NCBI RefSeq assembly: GCF_030378165.1
Contig: NZ_CP119766.1
Span: 4,154,001-4,218,000, forward strand
Source of the DNA: Flavobacterium panacagri
GTDB lineage: Bacteria > Bacteroidota > Bacteroidia > Flavobacteriales > Flavobacteriaceae
Length of the DNA: 64,000 bases
Direction of reading: 5' to 3'
Shown: positions 32,980 to 40,986 of the stretch, one piece after another
Layout: each line of letters starts with the position of its first letter
Numbering within the stretch: the first letter of the stretch is position 1
Notes under the pieces: model-generated
What the model saw: the letters and a program-made list of their open reading frames with translations, nothing else
What the model was told of the DNA's origin: nothing
Databases searched by the model: none
Position numbers and translations under genes: made by a program

Positions 32980-35511
32980 ATGCGAAAAATACAGGTACAA
33001 ATCTTTCTTTTATTTTTTATAGGTTTTCAGATTTCGTTTGCACAGCAGCCACAAAAACCAAATTCAGTTGAAATTTACAATCAAATCAAAAAATTAAACT
33101 TTTTAGGTTCTGTCTTATATCTTGCGGCACATCCTGATGATGAAAACACTAGAATGATTTCGTATTTGGCCAATGATATGAATGCGAGAACGGGTTATTT
33201 GTCTTTAACTCGTGGTGATGGCGGTCAGAACTTAATTGGATCACAATTACGCGAATTATTAGGAGTTATAAGAACTCAAGAATTAATTGAAGCTAGAAAA
33301 ATAGATGGCGGAGAACAGTTTTTCTCTCGCGCCAATGATTTTGGTTTTTCTAAAAATCCAAATGAAACCTTAGATATTTGGGATAAAGATAAAGTCTTAG
33401 CTGATGTGGTTTGGACAATCAGAAAATTTCAGCCAGACATTATCATTAATCGATTTGATCATCGATCGCCGGGAACAACACACGGGCATCACACTTCTTC
33501 AGCAATGCTGAGTGTTGAAAGTTTTAAACTAACAAACGATCCGAAAGTTTATCCTGAACAATTGAAATACGTAACGCCTTGGCAGGTAAAAAGACAATTT
33601 TTCAATCCGTCTTGGTGGTTTTATGGTAGTCAGGAAAAATTTGATGCTGCTAATAAATCAAAATTTACCAAATTAGAAACGGGTGTTTATTACACTGGAA
33701 TTGGAAAATCGAATCAGGAAATTGCTGCTTTGAGTAGAAGTCGTCATCAATCACAAGGTTTTGGAAGCACTGGAGTTCGTGGCGACGAAACTGAATATTT
33801 AGAGTTGATTAACGGAGAAACTCCTAAAGACCGTGATAATTTATTTGACGGAATTGATACAAGCTGGAATCGTGTCAAAAACGGAAAACCAATTGGAGAT
33901 TTAATTTCCTCTATTATTTCAAACTACAACTTCAGTAATCCATCTGCAAGTATCCCGGATTTAGTGAAAGCCTATTCGATGATAGAAGCTTTAGAAGATA
34001 CGCATTGGAAAACCATCAAAGCCGAAGCAATTAAAAGTATTATTGCATCTTGTTCTGGTTTATATCTTGAAGCCGTTTCAAACGAACAGGAAGCTACTCC
34101 AGGAAGTACTATCAGATTAACTCTTGAAGCCATCAACAGATGTTCGGTTGATATGCAATTAGTAAGTATTACAACATTGCCAGACAATAAAACGACTGTT
34201 CAAAACAGTGTTTTAAAAAACAACAGCGATCAAAAAATTAATCTTCAGTTGCAGCTTCCAAATACTATTGAATATACACAGCCGTATTGGTTAAAAGAAA
34301 AAGCAACTGTCGGAATGTACACGGTTTCGAATCAAGAGATTATTGGAATTCCAGATATTATAAGAGATACTAAAGTTGTTTTTAACGTAAAAATTGCTGG
34401 TGTTGATATTCCATTTGAACGAACAGTTGTCTACAAATACAATGACGGCGTTAAAGGAGAAATGTATAATTTCTTGGATATTGTTCCAGAAGTTACGACT
34501 TCAATTTTAGAAAGAGTTTTGATTTTTAGAGATACTAAAAGCAAAATGATTCCTGTAAAAGTTCGTGCTGGAAAAGACGAGGTAAAAGGAAATTTACAAT
34601 TGGATTTACCAAAAAGCTGGAGTGTAGCTCCAAAAGAAATTCCGTTTACTTTGGACAAAAAAGGAAATGAACAGATTTTTTACTTTGAAGTAACACCACC
34701 TGTTAATCCAGAAGAAGTTACTGCTAAAAGTATTGCAACAGTTGACGGCAAACGTTTTGATAAAGATCAGACGATTATTGATTTTCCTCATATTACTAAA
34801 CAAATGGTTTTAAAACCGGCTGAATCAAAATGCATCAGAATTGATCTAAAAACTTCAGAAGATGCGATTGCTTACATTATGGGCGCTGGCGACGAAGTTC
34901 CTGAAAGTTTAAAGCAAATGGGATACAAAGTTTCAATTTTAAAACCTGAAGAAATTACGCCAGAAAAATTAGATTCATTCAGTACTGTCATTACAGGAGT
35001 TCGTGCTTACAATACCGTTAATGCTTTAGCTAACAAACAAAACATTCTTTTCAATTTTGTAAAAGGTGGCAAAAATATGATTGTACAATATAATACAAAC
35101 GGAAGATTGGTTACTGATAAAATCGCGCCATATCCATTAAAATTATCGAATGATCGTGTAACCGAAGAAAATGCAAAAATCACTTTCTTAGCGCCAAATC
35201 ATCCTGTTTTAAATACGCCAAATAAAATCAGTTCTAAAGATTTTGAAGGCTGGACACAAGAACAAGGTTTATACTATCCAAATGAATACGATTCTGCCTT
35301 CACTCCTATTATTTCGTCTCATGATAAAGGAGAATCTGCTAAAGATGGCGCTTTATTAGTCGCTCCATACGGAAAAGGATATTATATTTACACTGGTTTA
35401 AGTTTCTTTAGAGAATTACCAGAAGGAGTTTCTGGAGCTTATAGATTATTATCTAATATTATTTCGCTAAAACAACCTCTTGAAGCCCCAAAACAAGATA
35501 TAAAGCAATAA
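32980..35511 (+). CDS. Secreted PIG-L/LmbE-family N-deacetylase with large C-terminal extension
   Basis: The signal peptide ends near ISFAQ (residue 22). The zinc motif AAHPDDE (His51, Asp53, Asp54) and the later THGHHTSSA (about residues 168-176) are the PIG-L/LmbE metal site, used to remove N-acetyl groups from GlcNAc-type substrates. The enzyme domain is about 250 residues; the next 350 look like beta-sandwich domains, and the last 200 (VITGVRAYNTVNAL, GKGYYIYTGLSFFRELPEG) resemble a ThuA/glutamine-amidotransferase-like fold. It is the first gene of a likely operon with a 35-aa peptide and a sodium:solute symporter, pointing to handling of an N-acetylated sugar compound. Confidence 0.9.
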   Translation: MRKIQVQIFLLFFIGFQISFAQQPQKPNSVEIYNQIKKLNFLGSVLYLAAHPDDENTRMISYLANDMNARTGYLSLTRGDGGQNLIGSQLRELLGVIRTQELIEARKIDGGEQFFSRANDFGFSKNPNETLDIWDKDKVLADVVWTIRKFQPDIIINRFDHRSPGTTHGHHTSSAMLSVESFKLTNDPKVYPEQLKYVTPWQVKRQFFNPSWWFYGSQEKFDAANKSKFTKLETGVYYTGIGKSNQEIAALSRSRHQSQGFGSTGVRGDETEYLELINGETPKDRDNLFDGIDTSWNRVKNGKPIGDLISSIISNYNFSNPSASIPDLVKAYSMIEALEDTHWKTIKAEAIKSIIASCSGLYLEAVSNEQEATPGSTIRLTLEAINRCSVDMQLVSITTLPDNKTTVQNSVLKNNSDQKINLQLQLPNTIEYTQPYWLKEKATVGMYTVSNQEIIGIPDIIRDTKVVFNVKIAGVDIPFERTVVYKYNDGVKGEMYNFLDIVPEVTTSILERVLIFRDTKSKMIPVKVRAGKDEVKGNLQLDLPKSWSVAPKEIPFTLDKKGNEQIFYFEVTPPVNPEEVTAKSIATVDGKRFDKDQTIIDFPHITKQMVLKPAESKCIRIDLKTSEDAIAYIMGAGDEVPESLKQMGYKVSILKPEEITPEKLDSFSTVITGVRAYNTVNALANKQNILFNFVKGGKNMIVQYNTNGRLVTDKIAPYPLKLSNDRVTEENAKITFLAPNHPVLNTPNKISSKDFEGWTQEQGLYYPNEYDSAFTPIISSHDKGESAKDGALLVAPYGKGYYIYTGLSFFRELPEGVSGAYRLLSNIISLKQPLEAPKQDIKQ

Positions 35512-35514
35512 AAT

Positions 35515-35622
35515 ATGGAAGCCAAAAAACAAAAAAAATGGAAGAAAAGCTATACCTATGTTTTGGTAGCTAATGCAATCTATATTGCCATTTTCTTTTT
35601 AATCATGCAATTATACTCATAA
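35515..35622 (+). CDS. 35-aa single-span membrane peptide between the deacetylase and the symporter
   Basis: The ORF starts three bases after the PIG-L stop and ends three bases before the symporter ATG, a fit that strongly suggests a real gene. The peptide has a basic N-terminus (MEAKKQKKWKKSYTY) and one hydrophobic segment (VLVANAIYIAIFFLIMQL). Other solute:sodium symporters have small membrane partners (for example the YjcH/DUF485 type beside acetate permease), so a role as an accessory subunit is an inference from position. No sequence family is recognised. Confidence 0.75.
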   Translation: MEAKKQKKWKKSYTYVLVANAIYIAIFFLIMQLYS

Positions 35623-35625
35623 CCT

Positions 35626-37350
35626 ATGCAGCTATTTGACTGGATCGTACTTATTGTAACTTTATTATTTATTGTTGGATACGGCTCGTGGAAAACCAAA
35701 GGAAGTAAAAATGTTGAAGATTTCATTTTAGGAAACAACGAAACGCCTTGGTATACAGTTGGCCTTTCTGTAATGGCTACTCAAGCCAGCGCTATTACCT
35801 TTTTATCAACGCCAGGACAAGCTTATCATGACGGAATGGGGTTTGTACAGTTTTATTTCGGATTGCCAATTGCAATGATTGTGATTTGTTTGACTTTTAT
35901 TCCGCTCTATCATAAAAGCAAAGTTTTTACCGCCTACGAATTTTTAGAAAAGAGATTTGACGTTAAAACACGTTCTCTTGCAGCTATTTTATTCTTGGTT
36001 CAAAGAGGTTTAGGAACTGGATTGACTATTTATGCACCAGCCATTATTTTATCTGCGCTTCTTGGATGGAATTTAACTGTAATGAACATTATTATTGGTG
36101 TAATGGTAATTATTTATACCTTTTCAGGAGGAACAAAAGCTGTAAACGTAACGCAGAAACAACAGATGTTTGTGATTATGTCTGGAATGTTTATTACTTT
36201 CTTTTTGATTCTTCATTATCTTCCAAATGACATGAGTTTTAATAGTGCGCTTCATATTGCTGGAGCAAATGATAAAATGAATATCGTAGACTTTTCTTTT
36301 GATCCTGAAGAAAAATACACCATTTGGAGTGGTATTACTGGAGGTTTCTTTTTAGCACTTGCCTATTTTGGAACAGATCAATCGCAGGTTGGTCGTTATT
36401 TATCTGGGAAATCGGTGCGTGAAAGCCAGATGGGATTAATCATGAACGGACTTTTAAAAGTTCCGATGCAGTTCTTTATTCTTTTAACAGGAGTTATGGT
36501 ATTTGTATTTTTTCAGTTTAATCCTGTGCCTTTAAACTTCAATCCAAACAATAAAGCAACCATTGAAAAATCGGCTTTTAAAGGAGAATATCATAATTTG
36601 GAAGAAAAGTTAGTAAAACTTTCGGAAGACAAAAAAGTAATCAACTTATTGTATATTGATCAGTTGAATCAAGATTATGACAATCCGATTCTTCGCAAAG
36701 AATTAGTGGCATTATCCAATAAAGAAAAAGATCTTAGAGAAAAAGCCAAAGAAATTATCCTAAAAGCCGACAGTAATTCGGAAACCAATGATAAAGATTA
36801 TGTGTTCTTTCATTTTATTCTAAATTATTTACCAAAAGGGCTTATCGGATTATTATTGGCTGTGATTCTTTCCGCTGCCATGTCATCAACAGCTTCTGGA
36901 TTAACGGCATTGGCTTCGACAACGGCAATCGATATTTATAAACGAAATCTAAAAACCGAAAAATCGGAGAAGCATTATCTAAACGCTACAAAATTTTTCA
37001 CGCTGTTTTGGGGAGTTGTAGCCATACTTTTTGCCTGCGTTGGAACTTTGTTTGAAAATCTAATTCAACTTGTAAACATTATTGGTTCTATCTTTTACGG
37101 AACCGTTTTAGGAATATTCTTAGTCGCATTTTATACTAAAAGAGTTCAGGCAAAGCCAATGTTTATCAGTGCTATTATCAGCCAGCTTACCATTTTCGTG
37201 ATTTATTATTTTATGGTTTACAATCAGGAAAAGCTAGGTTATTTATGGTTGAACTTCATTGGCGCAATCTTAACTATTGTATTAGCAGTAATATTGCAAT
37301 TTTTATTTTTTAGGGGGAAACCGGACGATAACGAATTTATAATAGAATAA
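35626..37350 (+). CDS. Sodium:solute symporter (SSS) family transporter
   Basis: The 574-residue protein has about 13-14 membrane spans. SSS-type features include GLSVMATQASAITFLSTPGQ (residues 46-65, the sodium-site helix), VQRGLGTGLTIYAPAIILSA and AVILSAAMSSTASGLTALAS near residue 415. An uncommon charged insert of about 75 residues (around 320-395, EEKLVKLSEDKKV to ADSNSETNDKDY) lies in a loop before that helix; it is predicted cytosolic or periplasmic coil. It follows the 35-aa peptide after three bases, so it belongs to the PIG-L operon and probably imports the product or substrate of the deacetylase. The substrate is unknown. Confidence 0.92.
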   Translation: MQLFDWIVLIVTLLFIVGYGSWKTKGSKNVEDFILGNNETPWYTVGLSVMATQASAITFLSTPGQAYHDGMGFVQFYFGLPIAMIVICLTFIPLYHKSKVFTAYEFLEKRFDVKTRSLAAILFLVQRGLGTGLTIYAPAIILSALLGWNLTVMNIIIGVMVIIYTFSGGTKAVNVTQKQQMFVIMSGMFITFFLILHYLPNDMSFNSALHIAGANDKMNIVDFSFDPEEKYTIWSGITGGFFLALAYFGTDQSQVGRYLSGKSVRESQMGLIMNGLLKVPMQFFILLTGVMVFVFFQFNPVPLNFNPNNKATIEKSAFKGEYHNLEEKLVKLSEDKKVINLLYIDQLNQDYDNPILRKELVALSNKEKDLREKAKEIILKADSNSETNDKDYVFFHFILNYLPKGLIGLLLAVILSAAMSSTASGLTALASTTAIDIYKRNLKTEKSEKHYLNATKFFTLFWGVVAILFACVGTLFENLIQLVNIIGSIFYGTVLGIFLVAFYTKRVQAKPMFISAIISQLTIFVIYYFMVYNQEKLGYLWLNFIGAILTIVLAVILQFLFFRGKPDDNEFIIE

Positions 37351-37359
37351 ATCATTACG

Positions 37360-37704
37360 ATGAAACATGTAAAAAACATATTCTTTTTCTCAACATCATT
37401 TACGGAAAAAGCTGGGAGAACAGAATATGGAATTTACTTATTATTCAATCTTTTGATGCTGTATTTAGTAAGTTATTTAAACCAAAATATTAATTTAGAC
37501 AATGATAAAATACTATATCTATTCTATATCTGCTTAATAATTCTACTAACTTTTGTTCCTATGCAGGCAGTAACGGCAAGAAGGTTGAGAGATTTAAATG
37601 CTAATTCTGCTTTTATTGTTTTTAACTTTATCCCTATTTTGAATATTGCTTTTATAATATTTTTAATCTTTACAGAAAAAAGAAGGTCAAATATCCATGA
37701 ATAA
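37360..37704 (+). CDS. DUF805 family membrane protein
   Basis: Small membrane protein (114 aa) with three or four hydrophobic segments and the DUF805 signature AVTARRLRDLNANSAF (residues 70-85), followed by a span PILNIAFIIFLIF. An N-terminal FFFSTSFTEKAGRTEYG corresponds to the family's start motif. DUF805 proteins have no assigned role. It starts nine bases after the symporter stop and may share its transcript, and a hairpin element follows it. Confidence 0.8.
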   Translation: MKHVKNIFFFSTSFTEKAGRTEYGIYLLFNLLMLYLVSYLNQNINLDNDKILYLFYICLIILLTFVPMQAVTARRLRDLNANSAFIVFNFIPILNIAFIIFLIFTEKRRSNIHE

Positions 37705-37720
37705 TTTTAGATCTTTTTAT

Positions 37721-37818
37721 CCTAATTCCCTAGCCCTGATGGAAGCGGCATCCTTTTTCTGGTCTCGTTCCTAAAAACGAGACCAGGAAAAGATATAGCG
37801 GACAGCAGGATTAGCTCC
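37721..37818 (+). ncRNA. structured intergenic element, possibly Flavo-1 RNA
   Basis: An inner 11-base perfect stem (CTGGTCTCGTT at 37759-37769 with AACGAGACCAG at 37776-37786) is enclosed by conserved-looking strands GATGGAAGCGGCATCCTTT and AAAAGATATAGCGGACAGCA, and an outer imperfect stem (37730-37738 with 37806-37814). I remember this pattern as very common between genes in flavobacterial genomes and think it corresponds to the Flavo-1 RNA motif, but I cannot check this against the family model. It follows the DUF805 gene and may also terminate it. Confidence 0.5.
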
Positions 37819-37950
37819 TTAAAATTATTATAAAATCATCTCTAAATAATTCGCTTAGAATTGTAAGTAAAAAAATACTATTTTAGTCGCACGAAAAATA
37901 ATCTTAAAAAGATCAGCCAAAAACAACCATCACAAAACCAAAAGTTGTAA

Positions 37951-38553
37951 ATGAAAATTTCAGACGATTTAGAAAAATTATTGCCATTTGGTTATCTTTT
38001 CCTGATTTTAATGGGAATGTTAAAAGATAGTATCTACTATTATCAGCTAGGAATAAATATTTTAAAATTTTCCACCATTACTGATATTTTGATAAGTCCG
38101 ATAGTCTATATCACTTCACACCCTATTATTTTAATCACAATTTTTTTATTATTTGCAAGCCATTTATATCTTCCAAAATTTCTATCAAAAAATAAAGACA
38201 AAAAATCAATTCAAAAAACGTTTGATTTAAAGCCTGACGAAGAATTAACTATTGAAGAAAGAAAAAGTTACTACAATCAAATTGCGATAAAAACACTTGC
38301 CGTTATTCTTTTATCTTTTTTCATGGGAACTGGATTAGCTAGCGGTTATATAACCTCTCAACGAATTACCAAAGGAGCATTAGATTATAATTATAAATTA
38401 AATTTTAATGACGAAAAGCCTCAAGAGGTTAATCTTCTTGGCACAAATAGTCTATATTGTTTTTATGTAGAAAAAGGACAAAGACATATCAAAATTGCGC
38501 CAATCGGATCAATTAAAAACATAGAACTGCTTTATGCAACTTCGAGCAAATAA
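37951..38553 (+). CDS. Membrane protein of unknown function
   Basis: The 200-residue product has two hydrophobic segments in the first 70 residues (LPFGYLFLILMGMLKDS and VYITSHPIILITIFLLFA), a basic loop (residues 72-108) and a third span near 112-132 (IKTLAVILLSFFMGTGLASG), then a soluble tail of about 70 residues (KPQEVNLLGTNSLYCFYVEKG, residues 148-170). I recognise no family. It lies between the Flavo-type element and the next small membrane gene and has no obvious operon partner (67 bases to the next gene). Confidence 0.6.
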   Translation: MKISDDLEKLLPFGYLFLILMGMLKDSIYYYQLGINILKFSTITDILISPIVYITSHPIILITIFLLFASHLYLPKFLSKNKDKKSIQKTFDLKPDEELTIEERKSYYNQIAIKTLAVILLSFFMGTGLASGYITSQRITKGALDYNYKLNFNDEKPQEVNLLGTNSLYCFYVEKGQRHIKIAPIGSIKNIELLYATSSK

Positions 38554-38620
38554 GCATCATTAAAACTGTTTCTTTTTATTCAATACTTTATGGGTTTGTA
38601 ATTTCTAATACTAAAAGTTT

Positions 38621-39247
38621 ATGAAAGATTTAAAAAAATACAGCAACAAAACCAAATCTGCGTTTATTCTTTTGATCGTAATGCTTTTGGTTTTATTAGG
38701 AAACTTTAATACGCTTCAAAATTCTAAGAATGTAAATGATAATATTAATGCCATTTATAAAGACCGGCTGGTTGTGGCACATTACATTTTTCAATATTCT
38801 AAACAGCTCCATTACATTAGGGCTGAAGCTGAAAAGCTGAATTTGAGCGATAATATCAAAAAAAATGAAATCATTCATACCTTAGACATTATTCATACTA
38901 TTGATGATCTTTATGGCAAAACAGTTTTAACAAATAAGGAAAAGGAATACTTTGATGCTTTCTTAATTTCCTGTAAACAGATCAATAATCAGCTTGAAAA
39001 CAGAAACTGGACAGATATTATTAACACTAGCGAAGAAGCTTTAAAAACCTTAGAATCTTTATCACAAATTCAAATTGAAGAAGGAAAGGCTAAACTTGCT
39101 ACAGCCAATGCGATGTATAGCAGAAATAATAGCATTGGCCAATTACAGATTGCTTTACTTATTATTTTGGGTGGCATTACTTTTTATCTGCTAATCAAAA
39201 AAATAAAAAAAACAGTTAAGATTCCAGAACCACCAAGTTTGAATTAA
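38621..39247 (+). CDS. Four-helix-bundle sensor-like membrane protein without an output domain
   Basis: The 208-residue protein has a membrane helix at each end (about residues 13-32 and 175-192) enclosing a periplasmic helical region of about 140 residues (NVNDNINAIYKDRLVVAHYI, AEAEKLNLSDNIKKNE, SLSQIQIEEGKAKLATAN). This matches the 4HB_MCP chemoreceptor ligand-binding domain. The protein stops after the second helix with a 15-residue tail, so no HAMP, methyl-accepting or kinase domain follows. It may be a regulator of another sensor or an independent envelope protein. Confidence 0.7.
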   Translation: MKDLKKYSNKTKSAFILLIVMLLVLLGNFNTLQNSKNVNDNINAIYKDRLVVAHYIFQYSKQLHYIRAEAEKLNLSDNIKKNEIIHTLDIIHTIDDLYGKTVLTNKEKEYFDAFLISCKQINNQLENRNWTDIINTSEEALKTLESLSQIQIEEGKAKLATANAMYSRNNSIGQLQIALLIILGGITFYLLIKKIKKTVKIPEPPSLN

Positions 39248-39270
39248 AATTCTAGATGCTTAAAAATTAA

Positions 39271-39393
39271 CCGCTAAGAAGATAAGAATAACGCAAAGTT
39301 CGCAAAGTCGTTTTTACAAAACTTTGCGAACTTTGCGTTTTCTGTAGACTTTCTAAATCAAAAAACCTTGCGCTCCTTGCGGTAAAAAAACAC
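39271..39393. repeat. GCAAAG-type inverted repeat
   Basis: Exact 18-base arms at 39291-39308 and 39321-39338 (ACGCAAAGTTCGCAAAGT and its complement) lie inside a longer repeat that begins CCGCTAAGAA and ends CCTTGCGGT. Very similar words occur at 16827-16865, so this is another dispersed family. It could also form a transcript end after the preceding gene. Confidence 0.6.
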
Positions 39394-39427
39394 AAGGCAT
39401 ATCACCGTGAAACCTGAAACATAAAAC

Positions 39428-39454
39428 TTGCAACAACAATTTTCCTTATCTTTG
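39428..39454 (+). promoter_or_regulatory. promoter candidate directly before the DsbA/FrnE gene
   Basis: TTG at 39428-39430 and TATCTTTG at 39447-39454, with 16 bases between. The -7 box ends four bases before the ATG at 39459, so the mRNA may begin at or within a base or two of the start codon (leaderless). Confidence 0.45.
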
Positions 39455-39458
39455 CAAT

Positions 39459-40088
39459 ATGAAAATAGAAATTTGGTCGGACATCATGTGTCCGTTTTGT
39501 TATATCGGAAAAAGACAGTTGGAAACAGCGCTTGCAGTGTTTCCTAACAACGAATTTGAAATCGAATGGAAAAGCTTTCAGCTGGATCCTACTATTACTT
39601 CACAGCCTGATACAGACGTTTACACGTTTTTAGCAGAAAGAAAAGGCATGTCGCTTGAACAATCTAAAGAAATGCATAAAGGAGTTGCAGAACGCGCTAA
39701 AAGTGTTGGATTAGATTACAACTTTGATAAAGCAGTTATTTCTAATTCTTTAAATGCTCACAGAATTATTCAATTGGCTAAAACCAAAAATATGGGCGAT
39801 CGAATGGAAGAAATTTTCTTCAAAGCTTATTTTACTGATGGCGAAGATTTAAACAACGGTCAGACTTTAATTAAATTAGGAATTCAGGCAGGTTTAGAAG
39901 AAAGCGAAATTAGAGAAGTGCTGGAAAGCGAAACTTTATTTATCAAAGAAGTAGAATCAGATATTAAAGAAGCTGGAGAAATTGGTGTTCAAGGCGTTCC
40001 GTTTTTTGTTTTTGATCGTAAATATGCTGTTTCTGGAGCTCAGCCAATTGAAACTTTTGTAAAAACAATTCAGGAAGTTTTAAAGTAA
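39459..40088 (+). CDS. DsbA-family oxidoreductase, FrnE type
   Basis: Cytosolic thioredoxin-fold protein of 209 residues; the active site Cys11-Pro-Phe-Cys14 is at the very N-terminus (SDIMCPFCYIGKRQLE). The cis-proline segment GVQGVPFFVFDRKYAVSGAQP (near residue 180) is the FrnE/DsbA pattern. There is no signal peptide, as usual for this group, which includes 2-hydroxychromene-2-carboxylate isomerase relatives and stress-linked disulfide proteins. The substrate is unknown. A -7 box lies four bases before the ATG, and a strong terminator follows at 40111. Confidence 0.92.
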   Translation: MKIEIWSDIMCPFCYIGKRQLETALAVFPNNEFEIEWKSFQLDPTITSQPDTDVYTFLAERKGMSLEQSKEMHKGVAERAKSVGLDYNFDKAVISNSLNAHRIIQLAKTKNMGDRMEEIFFKAYFTDGEDLNNGQTLIKLGIQAGLEESEIREVLESETLFIKEVESDIKEAGEIGVQGVPFFVFDRKYAVSGAQPIETFVKTIQEVLK

Positions 40089-40110
40089 AATTTAAACTTA
40101 TAAAAAATCT

Positions 40111-40146
40111 AAAAGCGTGCTGTCTATAACTAAACAGCACGCTTTT
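40111..40146. terminator. bidirectional terminator between the DsbA/FrnE gene and the 43-aa gene
   Basis: Exact 13-base arms AAAAGCGTGCTGT and ACAGCACGCTTTT with an A-rich tract on one side and T-run on the other, between two convergent genes. Confidence 0.8.
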
Positions 40147-40177
40147 ATTTTTAATTCTAAAATAGTATCAAAAAAAA

Positions 40178-40309
40178 TTAATGTCCAGCTCTACCTTTTG
40201 AATCTTTTGATTTTGTTGTAGTGCTTTTTCCTCTAGAACCAGAAGTTGATTTTTGAGTTTTTCCAGAATCTTTCATTCCAGATTTCGAATCTTTTTTTGA
40301 AGTTTCCAT
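40178..40309 (-). CDS. 43-aa Lys/Ser/Thr-rich basic peptide
   Basis: A 43-codon ATG ORF with low-complexity composition: METSKKDSKSGMKDSGKTQ followed by STSGSRGKSTTTKSKDSKG. It contains the repeated unit KDSK and no hydrophobic segment, as in small stress-related basic proteins, but no family is recognised. It is well placed: its stop is 32 bases from a bidirectional terminator, and AT-rich DNA with room for a promoter lies upstream. Confidence 0.6.
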   Translation of the reverse strand: METSKKDSKSGMKDSGKTQKSTSGSRGKSTTTKSKDSKGRAGH

Positions 40310-40512
40310 GATATTTAATTTTTTAAATTATTGATATACAAAGTTGAACAATCCTACTTGATCTTTTTTACAGAATTATATTTGATTATTATAAAATAAG
40401 AATAAACAAATCATGTAAGATTAAAATTAAATCCTATAATCTTTTTAATGATCTAATTTTCAAATTTGTATATATCCAAAAGTTGAAAATTATCTAATTT
40501 AAAAGAGCAATT

Positions 40513-40836
40513 ATGGAAACAATTGACAACAACTTAGATGCTGCAAAATTTAATGATTTTAAATGCAGTAAACCTGATCATATTGACACAGCTCATGAAA
40601 ATGAAGCTATGGATGAAGAATTTACTACTGGACAAAATTCTGACACCAGTACTTATAGAAATGATTTTAGTTCGTTTGCTGATGATTCTTACGAAATCAT
40701 AGAAAGCGGTTTAAATATTGCTGAAGATAACACGCCATTTTCAACTTATGATGAAGCCAATCCTTATGACAGTTATAATCTGGATCATGAGGATGAAAAA
40801 TACAACTGCATCAATTACAAAAATTTCGAACATTAA
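40513..40836 (+). CDS. Acidic protein of unknown function
   Basis: The 107-residue product is strongly acidic (AHENEAMDEEFTTGQ, ADDSYEIIESGLNIAEDN, NLDHEDEKYN), without signal peptide, membrane segment or cysteine motif. Such acidic small proteins could be disordered binding partners. It is followed after 14 bases by a 35-aa membrane peptide and then by the ligase-associated repair module. I recognise no family; the regular codon use and the ATG after AAAAGAGCAATT support it as a real gene. Confidence 0.6.
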   Translation: METIDNNLDAAKFNDFKCSKPDHIDTAHENEAMDEEFTTGQNSDTSTYRNDFSSFADDSYEIIESGLNIAEDNTPFSTYDEANPYDSYNLDHEDEKYNCINYKNFEH

Positions 40837-40850
40837 AATCAGGAATCATT

Positions 40851-40958
40851 ATGTCGTCAAAATATAAATATTCGTATGCAATGCTTCATTTTATAAACGT
40901 CTTTACGTTTGTATTGAGTATTTCGCTGATTACTTATCTTGTAATGGCAACAAGATAG
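40851..40958 (+). CDS. 35-aa single-span membrane peptide
   Basis: ATG-initiated ORF MSSKYKYSYAMLHFINVFT followed by a hydrophobic segment (FVLSISLITYLVMATR). It begins 14 bases after the acidic protein's stop and ends 28 bases before the exonuclease start, so it fits an operon layout. No family is recognised; it may be a small membrane protein unrelated to the repair genes. Confidence 0.5.
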   Translation: MSSKYKYSYAMLHFINVFTFVLSISLITYLVMATR

Positions 40959-40986
40959 TAAAACTATAATTATGTAATTCTAGAAG

